DNA of 64,000 bases from Planctomycetota bacterium (GCA_029259915.1 JAJDED010000053.1:149436-213435), one strand, 5' to 3'. Shown: positions 52,729 to 61,576, counted from the stretch's first letter. Notes: generated from the letters alone by a model not told the origin. Numbers and translations: made by a program.

Positions 52729-53031
52729 GGAGGGGACTTTCCGTTGGTGAAATGATCCTATGCCTTCTCCTGCGGCTGACGAGCGGATCGCTCCTACGAT
52801 CACGAGTGCGGCCATTGTATCAAAGTCGAGCCTGTAAATGGGAGAAAAAAAGGTTTACTATTGGTCAACAGACGCTTGGGGGGAAACACACTAATTTCGG
52901 TATTCGTAAGGGCTCGTTCCTTCAAGTTGGCAGAAGCGTGCCAAATTTACTCCTCACTCAATTTGCCTATCGATCGTGCAATGGATTAGAATGCTTCCGC
53001 ATGCTTCCTTTCCTAGTTTGACGAGCTTGTT
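52729..53031. other. Divergent intergenic region
   Basis: About 300 bases between the PEP-CTERM gene and the PIN toxin. It should hold promoters for both. I see no repeat arms and no gene. Confidence 0.4.
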
Positions 53032-53508
53032 GTGTCAACAATTTACATCGAAACTTCTATAATTAGTTACGCTACGGCGCGACTTTCAAGCGATCCGCAT
53101 GTTCTCGTCCGCCAGGATGATGCTAAACGATGGTGGGTGGAATACTCGAATCGATATAGGCTGTTCATTTCACAAGCAGTCCTTGATGAAGCTTCCAAAG
53201 GTGATGATAAGGCTGCTCAAGAGCGACTTCGGATGATCGAGAAACTCCCTGTTATTCCCATTACAGACGCTGTCATAAATGTGGCAAAAGAACTATTGGT
53301 TCGCTCGTTATTGCCTGAAAAGGCTTCTGTGGACGCGTTACACGTTGCTGCGGCCGCCGTCGGTGGAGTAGAATATCTGTTGACGTTGAACTGTCGGCAT
53401 ATTGCCAATGCTCACATGCTGCCTAAAATTTATCAGGCGCTGGAAGAGATGGGTGTTTCAAAGCCACTAATCTGTACCCCACAAGAGTTTTTCGGAGATG
53501 AAGGATGA
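53032..53508 (+). CDS. PIN-domain toxin-like protein
   Basis: A 158-residue protein with a GTG start at 53032. TIYIETSIISYATARLSSDP (usually ExS/D at the first site), VLDEASKGD, KASVDALHVAAAAVGGVEYLLTLNCRHIAN cover the PIN-domain acidic residues of the type found in many VapC-like toxins. Its last codons overlap the next ATG (ATGA). It would be an RNase held in check by the product of the neighbouring gene; the toxin-first order is inverted relative to classic VapBC. Confidence 0.8.
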   Translation: MSTIYIETSIISYATARLSSDPHVLVRQDDAKRWWVEYSNRYRLFISQAVLDEASKGDDKAAQERLRMIEKLPVIPITDAVINVAKELLVRSLLPEKASVDALHVAAAAVGGVEYLLTLNCRHIANAHMLPKIYQALEEMGVSKPLICTPQEFFGDEG

Positions 53509-53729
53509 GCAATCTCGACTGCACTTCTGATCCAATACTAGAAGAACTCCACGCAATACGTCGGCAACTCCACGACGAATGCGGTGGGGACCTAACCAGG
53601 CTGGCGAGAGAGATGCGCCAACGTCAGGAATCGTCAGGACACACCGTTGCCTCGGTTCCCGTTACAGGAACCCACGCATCGGAAAAACATTTATGCGGAA
53701 CCCAAAAAACTGTTCCTGACGATGATTAG
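53505..53729 (+). CDS. Small partner of the PIN-domain protein, putative antitoxin
   Basis: A 74-residue protein: DCTSDPILEELHAIRRQLHDECGGDLTRLAREMRQRQESSG. The ILEELHxIRRQL helix and downstream RxRQxxSG are a conserved pattern of small proteins encoded after PIN genes. It overlaps the PIN gene by four bases. The role as antitoxin is inferred from position and size. The last 25 residues look disordered. Confidence 0.7.
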   Translation: MSNLDCTSDPILEELHAIRRQLHDECGGDLTRLAREMRQRQESSGHTVASVPVTGTHASEKHLCGTQKTVPDDD

Positions 53730-53752
53730 GCTGCTATCCTGGCCGGTCTGCG

Positions 53753-54829
53753 CTACTCCGCGTCGGCGTGATCCTGCAGCAGTTCCCGCGCTTTGGCGAG
53801 CAGCGGCTCAGGGATCTCGCCCAGGTCTTTCCAGTCGGATGCTGTTTCCACAAACCGACGAATCGCATCGGTCAGTTCCGGCAAGCGAATGTCTGGATTC
53901 TTTTCCAGAAGCGCCTGGGCCGCGTCGAGTGCATTACGCAGAATCGTGTTGCGCTTGTAGGTCTGTAGAGCCGGCGAGGGCTCGCGCGAAACGCTAATGG
54001 TCGTCGCGTCGCGGTCGAACATTTCGACCACCGCTTCAACCGCCCGCAGGTTGCCCTGCCGGGCCAAGGCCAACGCAGCATTGAATCGCGCGTCGGGGTA
54101 AAGGTCGTCAGCCAACTTTTCTAATTCCGCCACCAACGATTTATCTGAATCGTCTCCCAAAGTAAAAACGCCCAACGCGTAGGCCACTTGCGAGCGTATC
54201 AAGTCGTCCTGCTCGTTTGCCAGCTGGATCAGTGTCGCGACCAAGTCGGGATGTTCGAGCCGCCCTGGTGGATCCATCGAGTGGAAAGAATGCGCCAACA
54301 CGGCCAAGGCATTGATCGCCTCGCGGCGGACGTCGCGCTCGACATCCTTGCTAGCCGCCTTGAGCAACACAGCCAAGCCATTGTCCACGCGGAACTCGCC
54401 CAGTACGCGGCACAAAAAGTATCGCAACTCCACCGAGTTGTCGTCCTCGCCGGCGGCATCGATTTCTTCGTCCAGCAATTGGGCCAATTGCGTGGCTAAA
54501 TCGGTATTCTGCTTGAGCTCCGGGTAACGGGCTTCGATGCGCAGCATATCGGCCAGCTCCTTGGCTTTTTGCCAGCGCGACTGATTCGAGCTGCGCAGCG
54601 CCGTGACGATATGCTGGGGGTCTTGCTGCCCACGGGTTGCCAAGGTCGTGACCAGCAGCCAAACCATCACGACAAACAGCACAATCACTGCCGGGACCAC
54701 GAACAACTGGAGCAGGAATCCCGCATTGGGCGGCTCAACCGGCGGCAATAGCTCGTCAGGTTGAATCGAGCCGCCGTCAGGAATTGACTGCGCGGGAAGC
54801 GAATTAGGGTCGACAGGGTTGGAAGACAT
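53753..54829 (-). CDS. Membrane-anchored HEAT-repeat protein
   Basis: A 358-residue protein. A Pro/Asp-rich cytoplasmic start (residues 1-32) precedes one membrane helix (FVVPAVIVLFVVMVWLLVTTL, about 40-62). HEAT repeats follow (KELADMLRIEARYPELK, VLLKAASKDVERDVRREAIN, TLIQLANEQDDLIRSQVAYALG, LYPDARFNAALALARQGNLRAVEAVV). The function is likely protein interaction at the membrane. It is convergent with the PIN operon, 23 bases away, and divergent from the lipoate ligase gene. Confidence 0.8.
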   Translation of the reverse strand: MSSNPVDPNSLPAQSIPDGGSIQPDELLPPVEPPNAGFLLQLFVVPAVIVLFVVMVWLLVTTLATRGQQDPQHIVTALRSSNQSRWQKAKELADMLRIEARYPELKQNTDLATQLAQLLDEEIDAAGEDDNSVELRYFLCRVLGEFRVDNGLAVLLKAASKDVERDVRREAINALAVLAHSFHSMDPPGRLEHPDLVATLIQLANEQDDLIRSQVAYALGVFTLGDDSDKSLVAELEKLADDLYPDARFNAALALARQGNLRAVEAVVEMFDRDATTISVSREPSPALQTYKRNTILRNALDAAQALLEKNPDIRLPELTDAIRRFVETASDWKDLGEIPEPLLAKARELLQDHADAE

Positions 54830-54974
54830 TGCGGTTCGTGGGAAGATGATGCACTAATTGAACACAAACAGGTTCCTTCCCTCCGCGGGAAGTGTGAAAC
54901 CCATTTGGCCAGATTAACAGAGTCATGCACTCTGGACGAGGCCCGAAGCCGCACCTGCCCCCTAATTTCTTCCA

Positions 54975-55727
54975 ATGTACTTCTTGCCGCTGACACTTCC
55001 GACGCCCGCCGAGAATGTGGCTCTCGACGAAGCACTGCTCGACGCCTGCGAGGCCGGGGAGATTGCCGGCAACGTGCTGCGTGTATGGGAATCACCGGAG
55101 GTGTATGTGGTTCTAGGCCGCTCGACAGACCCCAAAGCTGAAGTAAACCTTGCTGCGTGCCAACGCGAGGGAGTGCCCGTGTTTCGCCGCCCCAGCGGCG
55201 GCTGCACTGTTGTTGCCGGACCAGGGTGCCTCATGTATGCCGTTGTGCTCGATTTTCAAACGCACCCCCAACTGCGGGCTATCGACGCGGCACACCGCTT
55301 CGTCCTGAATCGCTTTGTCGAGGCACTCGCCCCACTGGTGCAAGGCGTGGCCATCGCGGGGATCAGCGACCTGGCGGTCCCCAGTTTCCCAGCCAACGAG
55401 GCGGAATCTTCTCCGGGAGAAGGCTTCAAAAAAATATCCGGCAACGCACTCCGCTTGAAACGTAATCATCTACTTTACCATGGCACACTGCTCTATGATT
55501 TCCCGCTGGAGCTCTTTGGTCGCCTACTCGCAATGCCCGCACGTCAACCCAACTATCGTTACGATCGAAGCCACGCAGAGTTTGTGACCAATTTGCCATT
55601 GAAGCGCGACGAGTTGGAAACGTCACTTGTCAAAATCTGGGGAGCTCACAAGCAACTTACCAATTGGCCGCAAGAACGTCTTGCGCAGTTGGTCGCCGAG
55701 AAATATACCTCACACCCATCGCCTTAA
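54975..55727 (+). CDS. Lipoate-protein ligase A-like protein
   Basis: A 250-residue member of the biotin/lipoyl ligase fold. The family features are LPTPAENVALDEALL, FRRPSGGCTVVAGPGCLMYAVV (adenylate-binding loop) and the lysine motif KISGNALRLKRNHLLYHGTLLYD. It attaches lipoyl or octanoyl groups to carrier domains. It is shorter than LplA (about 330 residues), lacking the C-terminal domain, so it may act as an octanoyltransferase (LipM-like) or need a partner. The start at 54975 is clear. Confidence 0.87.
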   Translation: MYFLPLTLPTPAENVALDEALLDACEAGEIAGNVLRVWESPEVYVVLGRSTDPKAEVNLAACQREGVPVFRRPSGGCTVVAGPGCLMYAVVLDFQTHPQLRAIDAAHRFVLNRFVEALAPLVQGVAIAGISDLAVPSFPANEAESSPGEGFKKISGNALRLKRNHLLYHGTLLYDFPLELFGRLLAMPARQPNYRYDRSHAEFVTNLPLKRDELETSLVKIWGAHKQLTNWPQERLAQLVAEKYTSHPSP

Positions 55728-55748
55728 GAAACTCAGAACTAAGAAGTG

Positions 55749-55889
55749 AACCGCCAAAGATGTTAAGAAGGGGCTAGGATCTAGGGGCTGGGAAATTCTG
55801 CAATTCGCAATCCGAATTCTGCATTCCCTCGTCCTGCATCCTGCTCCTTTCAACAATTTCCTTGGCGCTCTTGGCGTCCTTGGCGGTTT
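55749..55889. repeat. Intergenic inverted repeat (copy 7, CGCCAAGGA type)
   Basis: Left arm AACCGCCAAAGATGTTAAGA is degraded; the right arm (55854-55889) is intact: TTTCCTTGGCGCTCTTGGCG then TCCTTGGCGGTTTA. The centre contains a second short-unit tract (AATTCTGCAATTCGCAATCC, AATTCTGCATTCCC), so different spellings are nested in one gap. Confidence 0.8.
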
Positions 55890-55906
55890 ACGTTTAGCAA
55901 TAACCA

Positions 55907-56506
55907 ATGGGAGCATTTACCATGCACCGCCGACCCTTGCTGGGAATGCTTGAACATTACACGACCCACTATCCGGGCGAAGTGGAAACGGTCCAACGCA
56001 TCGAACGATTGGTCCACACCTCGGCCGATTGCTTTAAGCGCACTTGCCGACCGGGGCACATCACCGGTTCGGCTTGGGTATTGTCGCACGATCGACGCCA
56101 CTGTTTGCTGGTCCACCACCGCAAACTAAATCGCTGGCTACAACCGGGCGGCCACGCCGATGGTCAGGCCGACATCGCCGAGGTTGCGCTGCGCGAAGTC
56201 CGCGAAGAGTCCGGACTGCAAGACTTGGAGCTGGTCGGCTCCGAAGAACATCTGATGCCGTTGGACATCGATGTCCATTGTATTCCAGCTCGCACCGATA
56301 CATCAGGCCACGTCGTGGAAGATGCCCATGAACACCACGACATTCGTTTTTTGGTCGTGGCTGCGGCGGGCCAAAAACTAATCCTCAGCGACGAATCGCA
56401 CGACCTGCGGTGGTTTACGCATGACGAGGTTCTCGAAGCAACCGACGAAGAAAGCGTGCTGCGCATGCTACGCAAGGCCGGGCCGCTTGGCGGAGAGCCT
56501 GTGTAG
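55907..56506 (+). CDS. Nudix hydrolase
   Basis: A 199-residue protein. The Nudix box reads GGHADGQADIAEVALREVREESGL: the REVREE core and final Gly-Leu are intact, but the first Glu of the Gx5E part is Ala. Catalysis may still be possible since the REUXEE part binds the metal. The N-terminus (LLGMLEHYTTHYPGEVETVQR) is a helical extension seen in a subgroup of bacterial Nudix proteins. It hydrolyses a nucleoside diphosphate derivative, but the substrate is unknown. Start alternatives are 55907 and the Met at 55922. Confidence 0.88.
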   Translation: MGAFTMHRRPLLGMLEHYTTHYPGEVETVQRIERLVHTSADCFKRTCRPGHITGSAWVLSHDRRHCLLVHHRKLNRWLQPGGHADGQADIAEVALREVREESGLQDLELVGSEEHLMPLDIDVHCIPARTDTSGHVVEDAHEHHDIRFLVVAAAGQKLILSDESHDLRWFTHDEVLEATDEESVLRMLRKAGPLGGEPV

Positions 56507-56538
56507 TTATTGAACCGCAATAAATATCCTTATTTCTA

Positions 56539-57078
56539 ATGGAACAACTTATGTCAAATCTTTCTGATGCCGTTGATGGCCACTACATTGTCTTGGCGGA
56601 TAGGACCGCCTTACCGCAGCGATGTATTCTCACCAACCAACCTGTGACGGACAATGAATATCGATCGTACGATCTGCCATGGATCCCAGGGTGGGCGAAG
56701 GCCTCCATGATATTCTTCCCACTTCTGCTGATTTTTTTGCCCTTTGCGGTGCGTCACCGTTGTCGCATAAAGGCCGGCTTATCGCGATCAATCCATCTTC
56801 GCTACTCAATAAGAAAGCTTTCCGTGGGTGTAATTCTCCTGGCAACAATGGTTGCTCCTTTCTGCTTCATGATCGCTGAAAAGGGAAATTATGCTGTGGC
56901 ATCAGTGGTCCTGTCTCCATTTCTTTTATGGGGAGGCCTTATAGTCGGCATTCTATTTTCTTCCCCGCTTAAAATCATCAAACAAGGACGTGATCTTTTT
57001 TGGATCAAAGGATGCTCTCCTGCTTTCTTGGGTAGCCTGGAAAATTCGCTAGAAGTCGAATCCCCAGCAACTGCATGA
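56539..57078 (+). CDS. Hypothetical membrane protein
   Basis: A 179-residue protein. The N-terminus (GHYIVLADRTALPQRCILTNQPVTD) resembles the Cys/Asn-containing segment of small proteins carrying a 'CxxTN' turn. Two or three hydrophobic helices follow (MIFFPLLLIFLPFAV, VGVILLATMVAPFCFMIAE, ASVVLSPFLLWGGLIVGILF). The end (FWIKGCSPAFLGSLE) is a conserved-looking tail. No function is assigned. Confidence 0.65.
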   Translation: MEQLMSNLSDAVDGHYIVLADRTALPQRCILTNQPVTDNEYRSYDLPWIPGWAKASMIFFPLLLIFLPFAVRHRCRIKAGLSRSIHLRYSIRKLSVGVILLATMVAPFCFMIAEKGNYAVASVVLSPFLLWGGLIVGILFSSPLKIIKQGRDLFWIKGCSPAFLGSLENSLEVESPATA

Positions 57079-57206
57079 CCAAATGATCAATGGTTGAGTA
57101 TCTTCTCAACCCGGTAAATGCGTGATATCTTATTGCGATAGATCAATCGCTGGTCACTGCCTTGTAGTGTTGAAGTTGGACTATCAATTGAGGGGAACAA
57201 AACCAC

Positions 57207-57647
57207 ATGTCTGCTGGATTTGGAACGAAGAAAATCAGCCGCGAAGATCTGCCCGCGGGCCAGGTACTTTGCGAATACTGCACGGCCAAGTGCTGTCGGT
57301 ACTTCGCCTTGCCGATCGAAACTCCGGAGGACTTCGAGGATTTCGAATACATCCGCTGGTACATGTTGCACGATCGGGCCACAATCTTCAAAGAAGACGA
57401 CGATTGGTATCTGCTCGTGCATACCAAGTGCAAACATCTGCAAGAAGACAATATGTGCGGCATCTACGATACGCGTCCGCAAATTTGCCGTGATTACACC
57501 ACCAAAAATTGCGAATACGAAGACGACTGGACCTACGAATTCTACCTGGAGACGGCTGAGCAGGTGGGCGAGTACACCGAAGCAATCATCCAACCCAAAG
57601 GCAAGTCGATCCGCAGCCGCAAACCAGAACTTTTGGCCGTGATCTAA
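57207..57647 (+). CDS. YkgJ-family cysteine cluster protein
   Basis: A 146-residue protein. CEYCTAKCCRYFALPIE and CKHLQEDNMCGIYDTRPQICRDY make the conserved eight-cysteine cluster pattern of the family (putative zinc or Fe-S binding). It is cytoplasmic. The function is not established. It lies 60 bases before hisS on the same strand. Confidence 0.92.
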   Translation: MSAGFGTKKISREDLPAGQVLCEYCTAKCCRYFALPIETPEDFEDFEYIRWYMLHDRATIFKEDDDWYLLVHTKCKHLQEDNMCGIYDTRPQICRDYTTKNCEYEDDWTYEFYLETAEQVGEYTEAIIQPKGKSIRSRKPELLAVI

Positions 57648-57668
57648 AACAAAAGCAGATCATTTCAA

Positions 57669-57698
57669 CCTTCTGCCTTCTAACTTCTTCCTTCTAAC
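57669..57698. repeat. Pyrimidine short-unit tract (CCTTCTGCCTTCTAACTTCT)
   Basis: CCTTCTGCCTTCTAACTTCT and the following TCCTTCTAACC are degenerate copies of a 7-9-base CTTCTRNC unit, placed just before hisS. A similar tract (CCTTCTGTCCTCTGACCTCT) occurs at about 59281-59312 before the HYExAFE gene. They look like single arms of the short-unit repeat class. Confidence 0.5.
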
Positions 57699-57706
57699 CA
57701 TCAATT

Positions 57707-59044
57707 ATGTCGGACCGCATCACGCCACGCACACTAAAAGGTTTTCGTGATTATCCTCCGGAGAAGATGATTCCGCGCGAGCAGCTCGTCGAGATCGCAC
57801 GACGTGTGTACCGATCGTTCGGCTTTCGTCCCATGGACACGCCAGCGCTGGAGCATCTGGAGATCCTCACCGGCAAGGGAAGCGACGAAACCGACAAGCA
57901 GCTTTATCGGTTTGAAGATCATGGCGGCCGGTCGGTCGGCTTGCGATTCGATCTGACGGTGCCGCTGGCCCGGTTTGTCGCCCAGCACATTCAAGACCTT
58001 GGCACACCCTTCAAACGGTATCAGATTGCCAACGTCTGGCGCGGCGAGAACACACAACGTGGTCGCTATCGCGAATTCATGCAGTGCGACTTCGACACGA
58101 TTGGCACCACTAGCACGACGGCAGACATCGAAACTGTATTGGTCATCAACGCATTGCTCGAAGCCATTGGCTTCGAGCAATTCACAATTCGCGTGAACAA
58201 TCGTCAGGTGCTTACCGGCTTGCTGGAAAAACTCGACTTGGTCGATCAATCGACGGCTGTGCTGCGAGCCTTGGACAAGTTGCCCAAGATTGGCGCGGAA
58301 AAAGTGGCGGCTGAATTGACCTCTACAGCAGGAGCAACTCCACAACAAGCCGATGCCGTGTTGCAGCTTTCGGAGCTTACCGGCAGCAACGCGGAAATCC
58401 TCGCCCAACTCGAACCACTAGTTGCTGACAACGAAACGGGCAAACGCGGCTTGGACCAACTTACGGAGTTGACCGAGGCGGTTGCCGCGGCACAAGTCCC
58501 CGCCGAGCGACTGAAGCTGGACCTGTCGATTGCCCGAGGACTCGATTATTACACAGGCATGGTCGTGGAAACGTTTCTCGACGAGTTGCCAGGGATCGGT
58601 AGCGTTTGCAGCGGTGGCCGATACGACAATTTGGCTGAACTCTACAGCAAACAACGTCACCCGGGCGTTGGGGCTTCGCTGGGACTCGATCGTTTGCTGG
58701 CGGCCCTGGAAGAACTCGACCGGCTGGCGGACATCCAAACCTCAGCGCAAGTCTTCCTCCCGTTGTTTATCGCCAAGCGAAGAAACGATTACTTGCATTT
58801 GGCAACCCAACTGCGAGCCGCAGGCCTGGATGTAGAACTCTACCCCGAAGCAAAAAAACTCGGCAAGCAGCTTCAATATGCCGATCGACGCGGTTTTCAA
58901 GTAGCTGTGATCATCGGGGAAGACGAATTCGCCGCGAACGAGGCCCAACTAAAAAACCTCACCACAGGCGAGAGCCAAACCGTTGCCCTGGACGACGAAG
59001 CACTGGCCCTAATCGCTGAAATCCGCCCACTTTTGGGCTCATGA
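57707..59044 (+). CDS. hisS: Histidyl-tRNA synthetase
   Basis: A 445-residue class II aminoacyl-tRNA synthetase. ITPRTLKGFRDYPPEKM (motif 1 region), RYQIANVWRGENTQRGRYRE and FMQCDFDTIG (motif 2), LDLSIARGLDYYTGMVVE (histidine-binding ARGLDYYTG), GGRYDNL, GASLGLDRLL (motif 3) and the C-terminal anticodon-binding domain (VFLPLFIAKRRNDYLHLATQ) are all present. Length is standard. It charges tRNA-His. Confidence 0.97.
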   Translation: MSDRITPRTLKGFRDYPPEKMIPREQLVEIARRVYRSFGFRPMDTPALEHLEILTGKGSDETDKQLYRFEDHGGRSVGLRFDLTVPLARFVAQHIQDLGTPFKRYQIANVWRGENTQRGRYREFMQCDFDTIGTTSTTADIETVLVINALLEAIGFEQFTIRVNNRQVLTGLLEKLDLVDQSTAVLRALDKLPKIGAEKVAAELTSTAGATPQQADAVLQLSELTGSNAEILAQLEPLVADNETGKRGLDQLTELTEAVAAAQVPAERLKLDLSIARGLDYYTGMVVETFLDELPGIGSVCSGGRYDNLAELYSKQRHPGVGASLGLDRLLAALEELDRLADIQTSAQVFLPLFIAKRRNDYLHLATQLRAAGLDVELYPEAKKLGKQLQYADRRGFQVAVIIGEDEFAANEAQLKNLTTGESQTVALDDEALALIAEIRPLLGS

Positions 59045-59122
59045 GTGACAACAGGCTGTCACAAAAATGGGCCTATCTGAGATTCCACATTGAATTCTGC
59101 CCCATTACCATAGGATGGTTCG

Positions 59123-59204
59123 GATTGCTGATTTATGATTGCTGAGTGATGAGTTGAGAGGCTATCGCAGTCTGCCATCATTCAGCAATCGGCATTCAGC
59201 AATC
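59123..59204. repeat. Inverted repeat with GATTGCTGA / TCAGCAATC units
   Basis: The left part GATTGCTGATTTATGATTGC then TGAGTGATG and the right part CATCATTCAGCAATCGGCATT then CAGCAATC are imperfect reverse complements over about 29 bases. Each side contains two copies of the unit. It lies after hisS and directly before a CTTCGTGTCC arm. Confidence 0.75.
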
Positions 59205-59220
59205 AGAAATCATAAATATA

Positions 59221-59250
59221 TTCTTCGTGTCCGTCGTGTCTTTGTGGTTC
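59221..59250. repeat. Single right arm (TTCTTCGTGTCCGTCGTGTC)
   Basis: TTCTTCGTGTCCGTCGTGTC then TTTGTGGTTC is a right arm of the CACAAAGAC/CACGACGGA spelling. No matching left arm was seen in the preceding 180 bases; the GATTGCTGA repeat occupies the place where it would be expected. Confidence 0.65.
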
Positions 59251-59313
59251 AATCATTCATTGGCATGTCCAATCCCTAAAACCTTCTGTCCTCTGACCTC
59301 TCAACTCTCCTCC

Positions 59314-59868
59314 ATGACCAAGCGCAGCAATCACTACGAAGCGGCGTTTGAAAATTACCTGCGGCAGCATCGCGTGGCGTACGTCGCTGTCGACGAGCAG
59401 CGGCGCAGTCTTATTGGAAATAGTCTCATCGGGAAAGGTTCTCTTAAGAATCTTGATTTCATCGTCTCGCCCAGCGATTCGGTTTCGCTCCCCGTCGACA
59501 TCAAAGGGCGACGTTTTCCCTCGGGGCAACGCCACAAACAGTACTGGCGAAACTGGTCGACTTGGGACGACCTGGAAAGTCTCGCACGCTGGCAGGACAA
59601 ACTGGGAAGTTGTGCGCTGCTGGTGTTTGCTTTTCACGTGGTGGGCCAGCGCTCGCCGGTGGAACCTGCGCGGCTATTCGAATTTCGCGATCGGTCGTAC
59701 GCGTTTCTTGCAGTTCGCGTGGCAGATTACATCCAGTTCGCACGGCCCCTCTCTGCACGTTGGCAAACAGTTTCTATGCCGAACCGGCTCTTCCGCCAGG
59801 CAGCTTTTCCTTTTGACGCAATTCTTGGGGCTCAACCCGAAGCCCACCTCCTGGGTACGAATCAATAA
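59314..59868 (+). CDS. HYExAFE family protein
   Basis: The ATG at 59314 gives MTKRSNHYEAAFENYLRQHR (184 residues) with the name motif HYEAAFE; the track start at 59227 runs back through a repeat arm. The middle reads SLKNLDFIVSPSDSVSLPVD followed by IKGRRFPSG, which fits the D...DxK spacing of a PD-(D/E)XK nuclease core, and the end WQDKLGSCALLVFAFHV is also nuclease-like. The family is found in planctomycetes and has no known function. The nuclease reading is my inference. Confidence 0.85.
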   Translation: MTKRSNHYEAAFENYLRQHRVAYVAVDEQRRSLIGNSLIGKGSLKNLDFIVSPSDSVSLPVDIKGRRFPSGQRHKQYWRNWSTWDDLESLARWQDKLGSCALLVFAFHVVGQRSPVEPARLFEFRDRSYAFLAVRVADYIQFARPLSARWQTVSMPNRLFRQAAFPFDAILGAQPEAHLLGTNQ

Positions 59869-59888
59869 TTTTGTCCTAGTTTTTTATA

Positions 59889-60025
59889 AAACCGCAGAGA
59901 CACGGAGGGCACAGAGAGAAAATTGAAGAACGTTTTTTTGCACTTGCATTCACGAATCTTCAGATCAGCGAAGATAAGTGCAGATGAGTGTTCTTTTCTC
60001 CGTGTCCTCCGTGTCTCTGTGGTAA
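59889..60025. repeat. Intergenic inverted repeat (copy 8, CACGGAGGA type)
   Basis: Left arm AAACCGCAGAGACACGGAGG (59889-59921) and right arm TTCTCCGTGTCCTCCGTGTC then TCTGTGGTAAATC (59993-60025) pair over about 32 bases. The centre contains TCTTCAGATCAGCGAAGATA, a further unit tract of the AGAT spelling. Confidence 0.9.
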
Positions 60026-60155
60026 ATCTATTGCTCATAGCACTGCAAATGAGCTATGGCGCAAAGAAAGTAATCCAAACGCCGGTCGACTTTCATGTGC
60101 CTTCCGATTAGACTGGAGGTGTTACCATTTCTCATTTCGCAAGGAAAGTCCTGCC

Positions 60156-60260
60156 ATGGCCTGGGGTATCATCCTACTCTGCCTGATTCTCGGCTCACTC
60201 AGCGCGCTACGGCCTAGCGGACGCAAGAAAGACTTTAAGCCCGCGAAGCAGGCCGATTGA
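60156..60260 (+). CDS. Small membrane protein (34 residues)
   Basis: MAWGIILLCLILGSLSALRP followed by SGRKKDFKPAKQAD: one membrane helix and a basic cytoplasmic tail. The ATG at 60156 has AAGGAAAG 8-9 bases upstream. The longer track ORF starting at 59988 begins inside a repeat arm and is not credible. Too short to assign a family; single-helix proteins of this sort are common small membrane regulators. No partner is evident. Confidence 0.65.
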   Translation: MAWGIILLCLILGSLSALRPSGRKKDFKPAKQAD

Positions 60261-60290
60261 ATGAAGGCGACTTAGCGGCAGAAAATTCTG

Positions 60291-61478
60291 CTACGCGGCA
60301 CAGTCGGCGGCGTCCGCTAGATAGGCGATGCCAAAAACTTCCGCGATGGCTTGCACCACGCAGTCTTGTTCCGCGGAACTCAGCTCGGCATAGATGGGCA
60401 AACTCAAAACTTCCTCAGCCGCTTTTTCAGTATGGGGCAAGCTGCCAGGTTCATAGCCCAATTCAGAAAAACATTCCTGCAAGTGCAGTGGCACGGGATA
60501 GTAAACTGCCGAGCCAATTTTTTGTGCTGCCAAATGACTTTGCAGCTCGTCACGTCTTCCGTCTGGTACACGAATCGTGTACTGGTTCCACGCGCTCTGG
60601 CAATGTTCCGCCTCGCCGGGAATCCCCAACGCATCATGCAAACCAATTCGGTTGAATTCTTCAAAGTATCGCATAGCATTGTGCTTTCGACCCGCTGCCG
60701 AAGCATCCAGGTGTCGAATTTTCACGTTCAGCACAGCAGCCTGCAGCGTGTCGAGCCGACTATTCACACCAACCACGTGGTGATGGTAGCGAGGATGTTG
60801 TCCGTGATCTCGCAAAATGCGCAGCCGGTCGGCCAACTGCTGGTCGTCGGTCGTAATCATCCCACCGTCACCGAAACCACCGAGGTTCTTGGTCGGGTAA
60901 AAGGAAAAACATCCCAACTTGCCGAGTGAACCAGACCGCTGGCCTTGGTACTCAGCGCCAATCGCTTGCGCGGCATCTTCGACGATTGGCAACTCGCCTG
61001 CGACGGCGGTCAAACCTTGCATGTCGACCGCCTGTCCGAAAAGATGCACGGGAATGATCGCTTTGGTGGCGGGCGAAATCTTTCGTGCCACGTCCGTTGG
61101 GTCAATATTGAACGTTTCAGGCAAGATGTCGGCAAACACCGGCTTCGCGCCGAGCCGCCAAACCGCCCCTGCCGTGGCAAAAAACGTAAAACTGGGAATG
61201 ATCACTTCGTCACCCGGCCCCACGTCAAGGGCCATTAGCGACAGCAACAGCGCGTCGCTCCCCGAAGCACAGCCGACCGCATGCTTCGATCCACAATAGT
61301 CGGCCATCGCCGATTCCAATTCCCGACAAGCGGGGCCGTGGACAAAAGCTCCGCTACGGCATACGTCTGCTATCGCCGCGTCGATTTCCGCTCGCAACGG
61401 CTCGTTCTGACGGTTGACGTCGAGCATCGGGACAGGCATTGTGCCACAACATTGTGGATCGGCGGTACTATTGGACAT
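60291..61478 (-). CDS. DegT/DnrJ/EryC1/StrS-type aminotransferase
   Basis: About 395 residues from the ATG at 61478, which has AGGA upstream; the track adds a spurious 22 residues. It is a PLP-dependent sugar aminotransferase: VPMLDVNRQNEPLRAEIDAA, HAVGCASGSDALLLSLMALD, VEDAAQAIGAEYQG, and the PLP lysine in LGCFSFYPTKNLGGFGDGGM. It would aminate a keto-sugar for cell-surface polysaccharide or a modified sugar nucleotide. No other sugar gene is adjacent, so the product cannot be named. Confidence 0.92.
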   Translation of the reverse strand: MSNSTADPQCCGTMPVPMLDVNRQNEPLRAEIDAAIADVCRSGAFVHGPACRELESAMADYCGSKHAVGCASGSDALLLSLMALDVGPGDEVIIPSFTFFATAGAVWRLGAKPVFADILPETFNIDPTDVARKISPATKAIIPVHLFGQAVDMQGLTAVAGELPIVEDAAQAIGAEYQGQRSGSLGKLGCFSFYPTKNLGGFGDGGMITTDDQQLADRLRILRDHGQHPRYHHHVVGVNSRLDTLQAAVLNVKIRHLDASAAGRKHNAMRYFEEFNRIGLHDALGIPGEAEHCQSAWNQYTIRVPDGRRDELQSHLAAQKIGSAVYYPVPLHLQECFSELGYEPGSLPHTEKAAEEVLSLPIYAELSSAEQDCVVQAIAEVFGIAYLADAADCAA

Positions 61479-61576
61479 GGGGTTTCCTAACGCAAGACAG
61501 GGTATGAATCCTGCGAAGAATAGCAATTTCCCCCGGCTGGGCAAGCTCAGTACGCGACTGTAACTGGACTAGATTT

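Noticed and set aside
59988-60155. Upstream part of the 90-residue ORF ending at 60260
   Set aside because: It begins inside a repeat arm and is Cys/Ser-rich junk; only the last 34 residues, with their own ribosome site, look like a gene.
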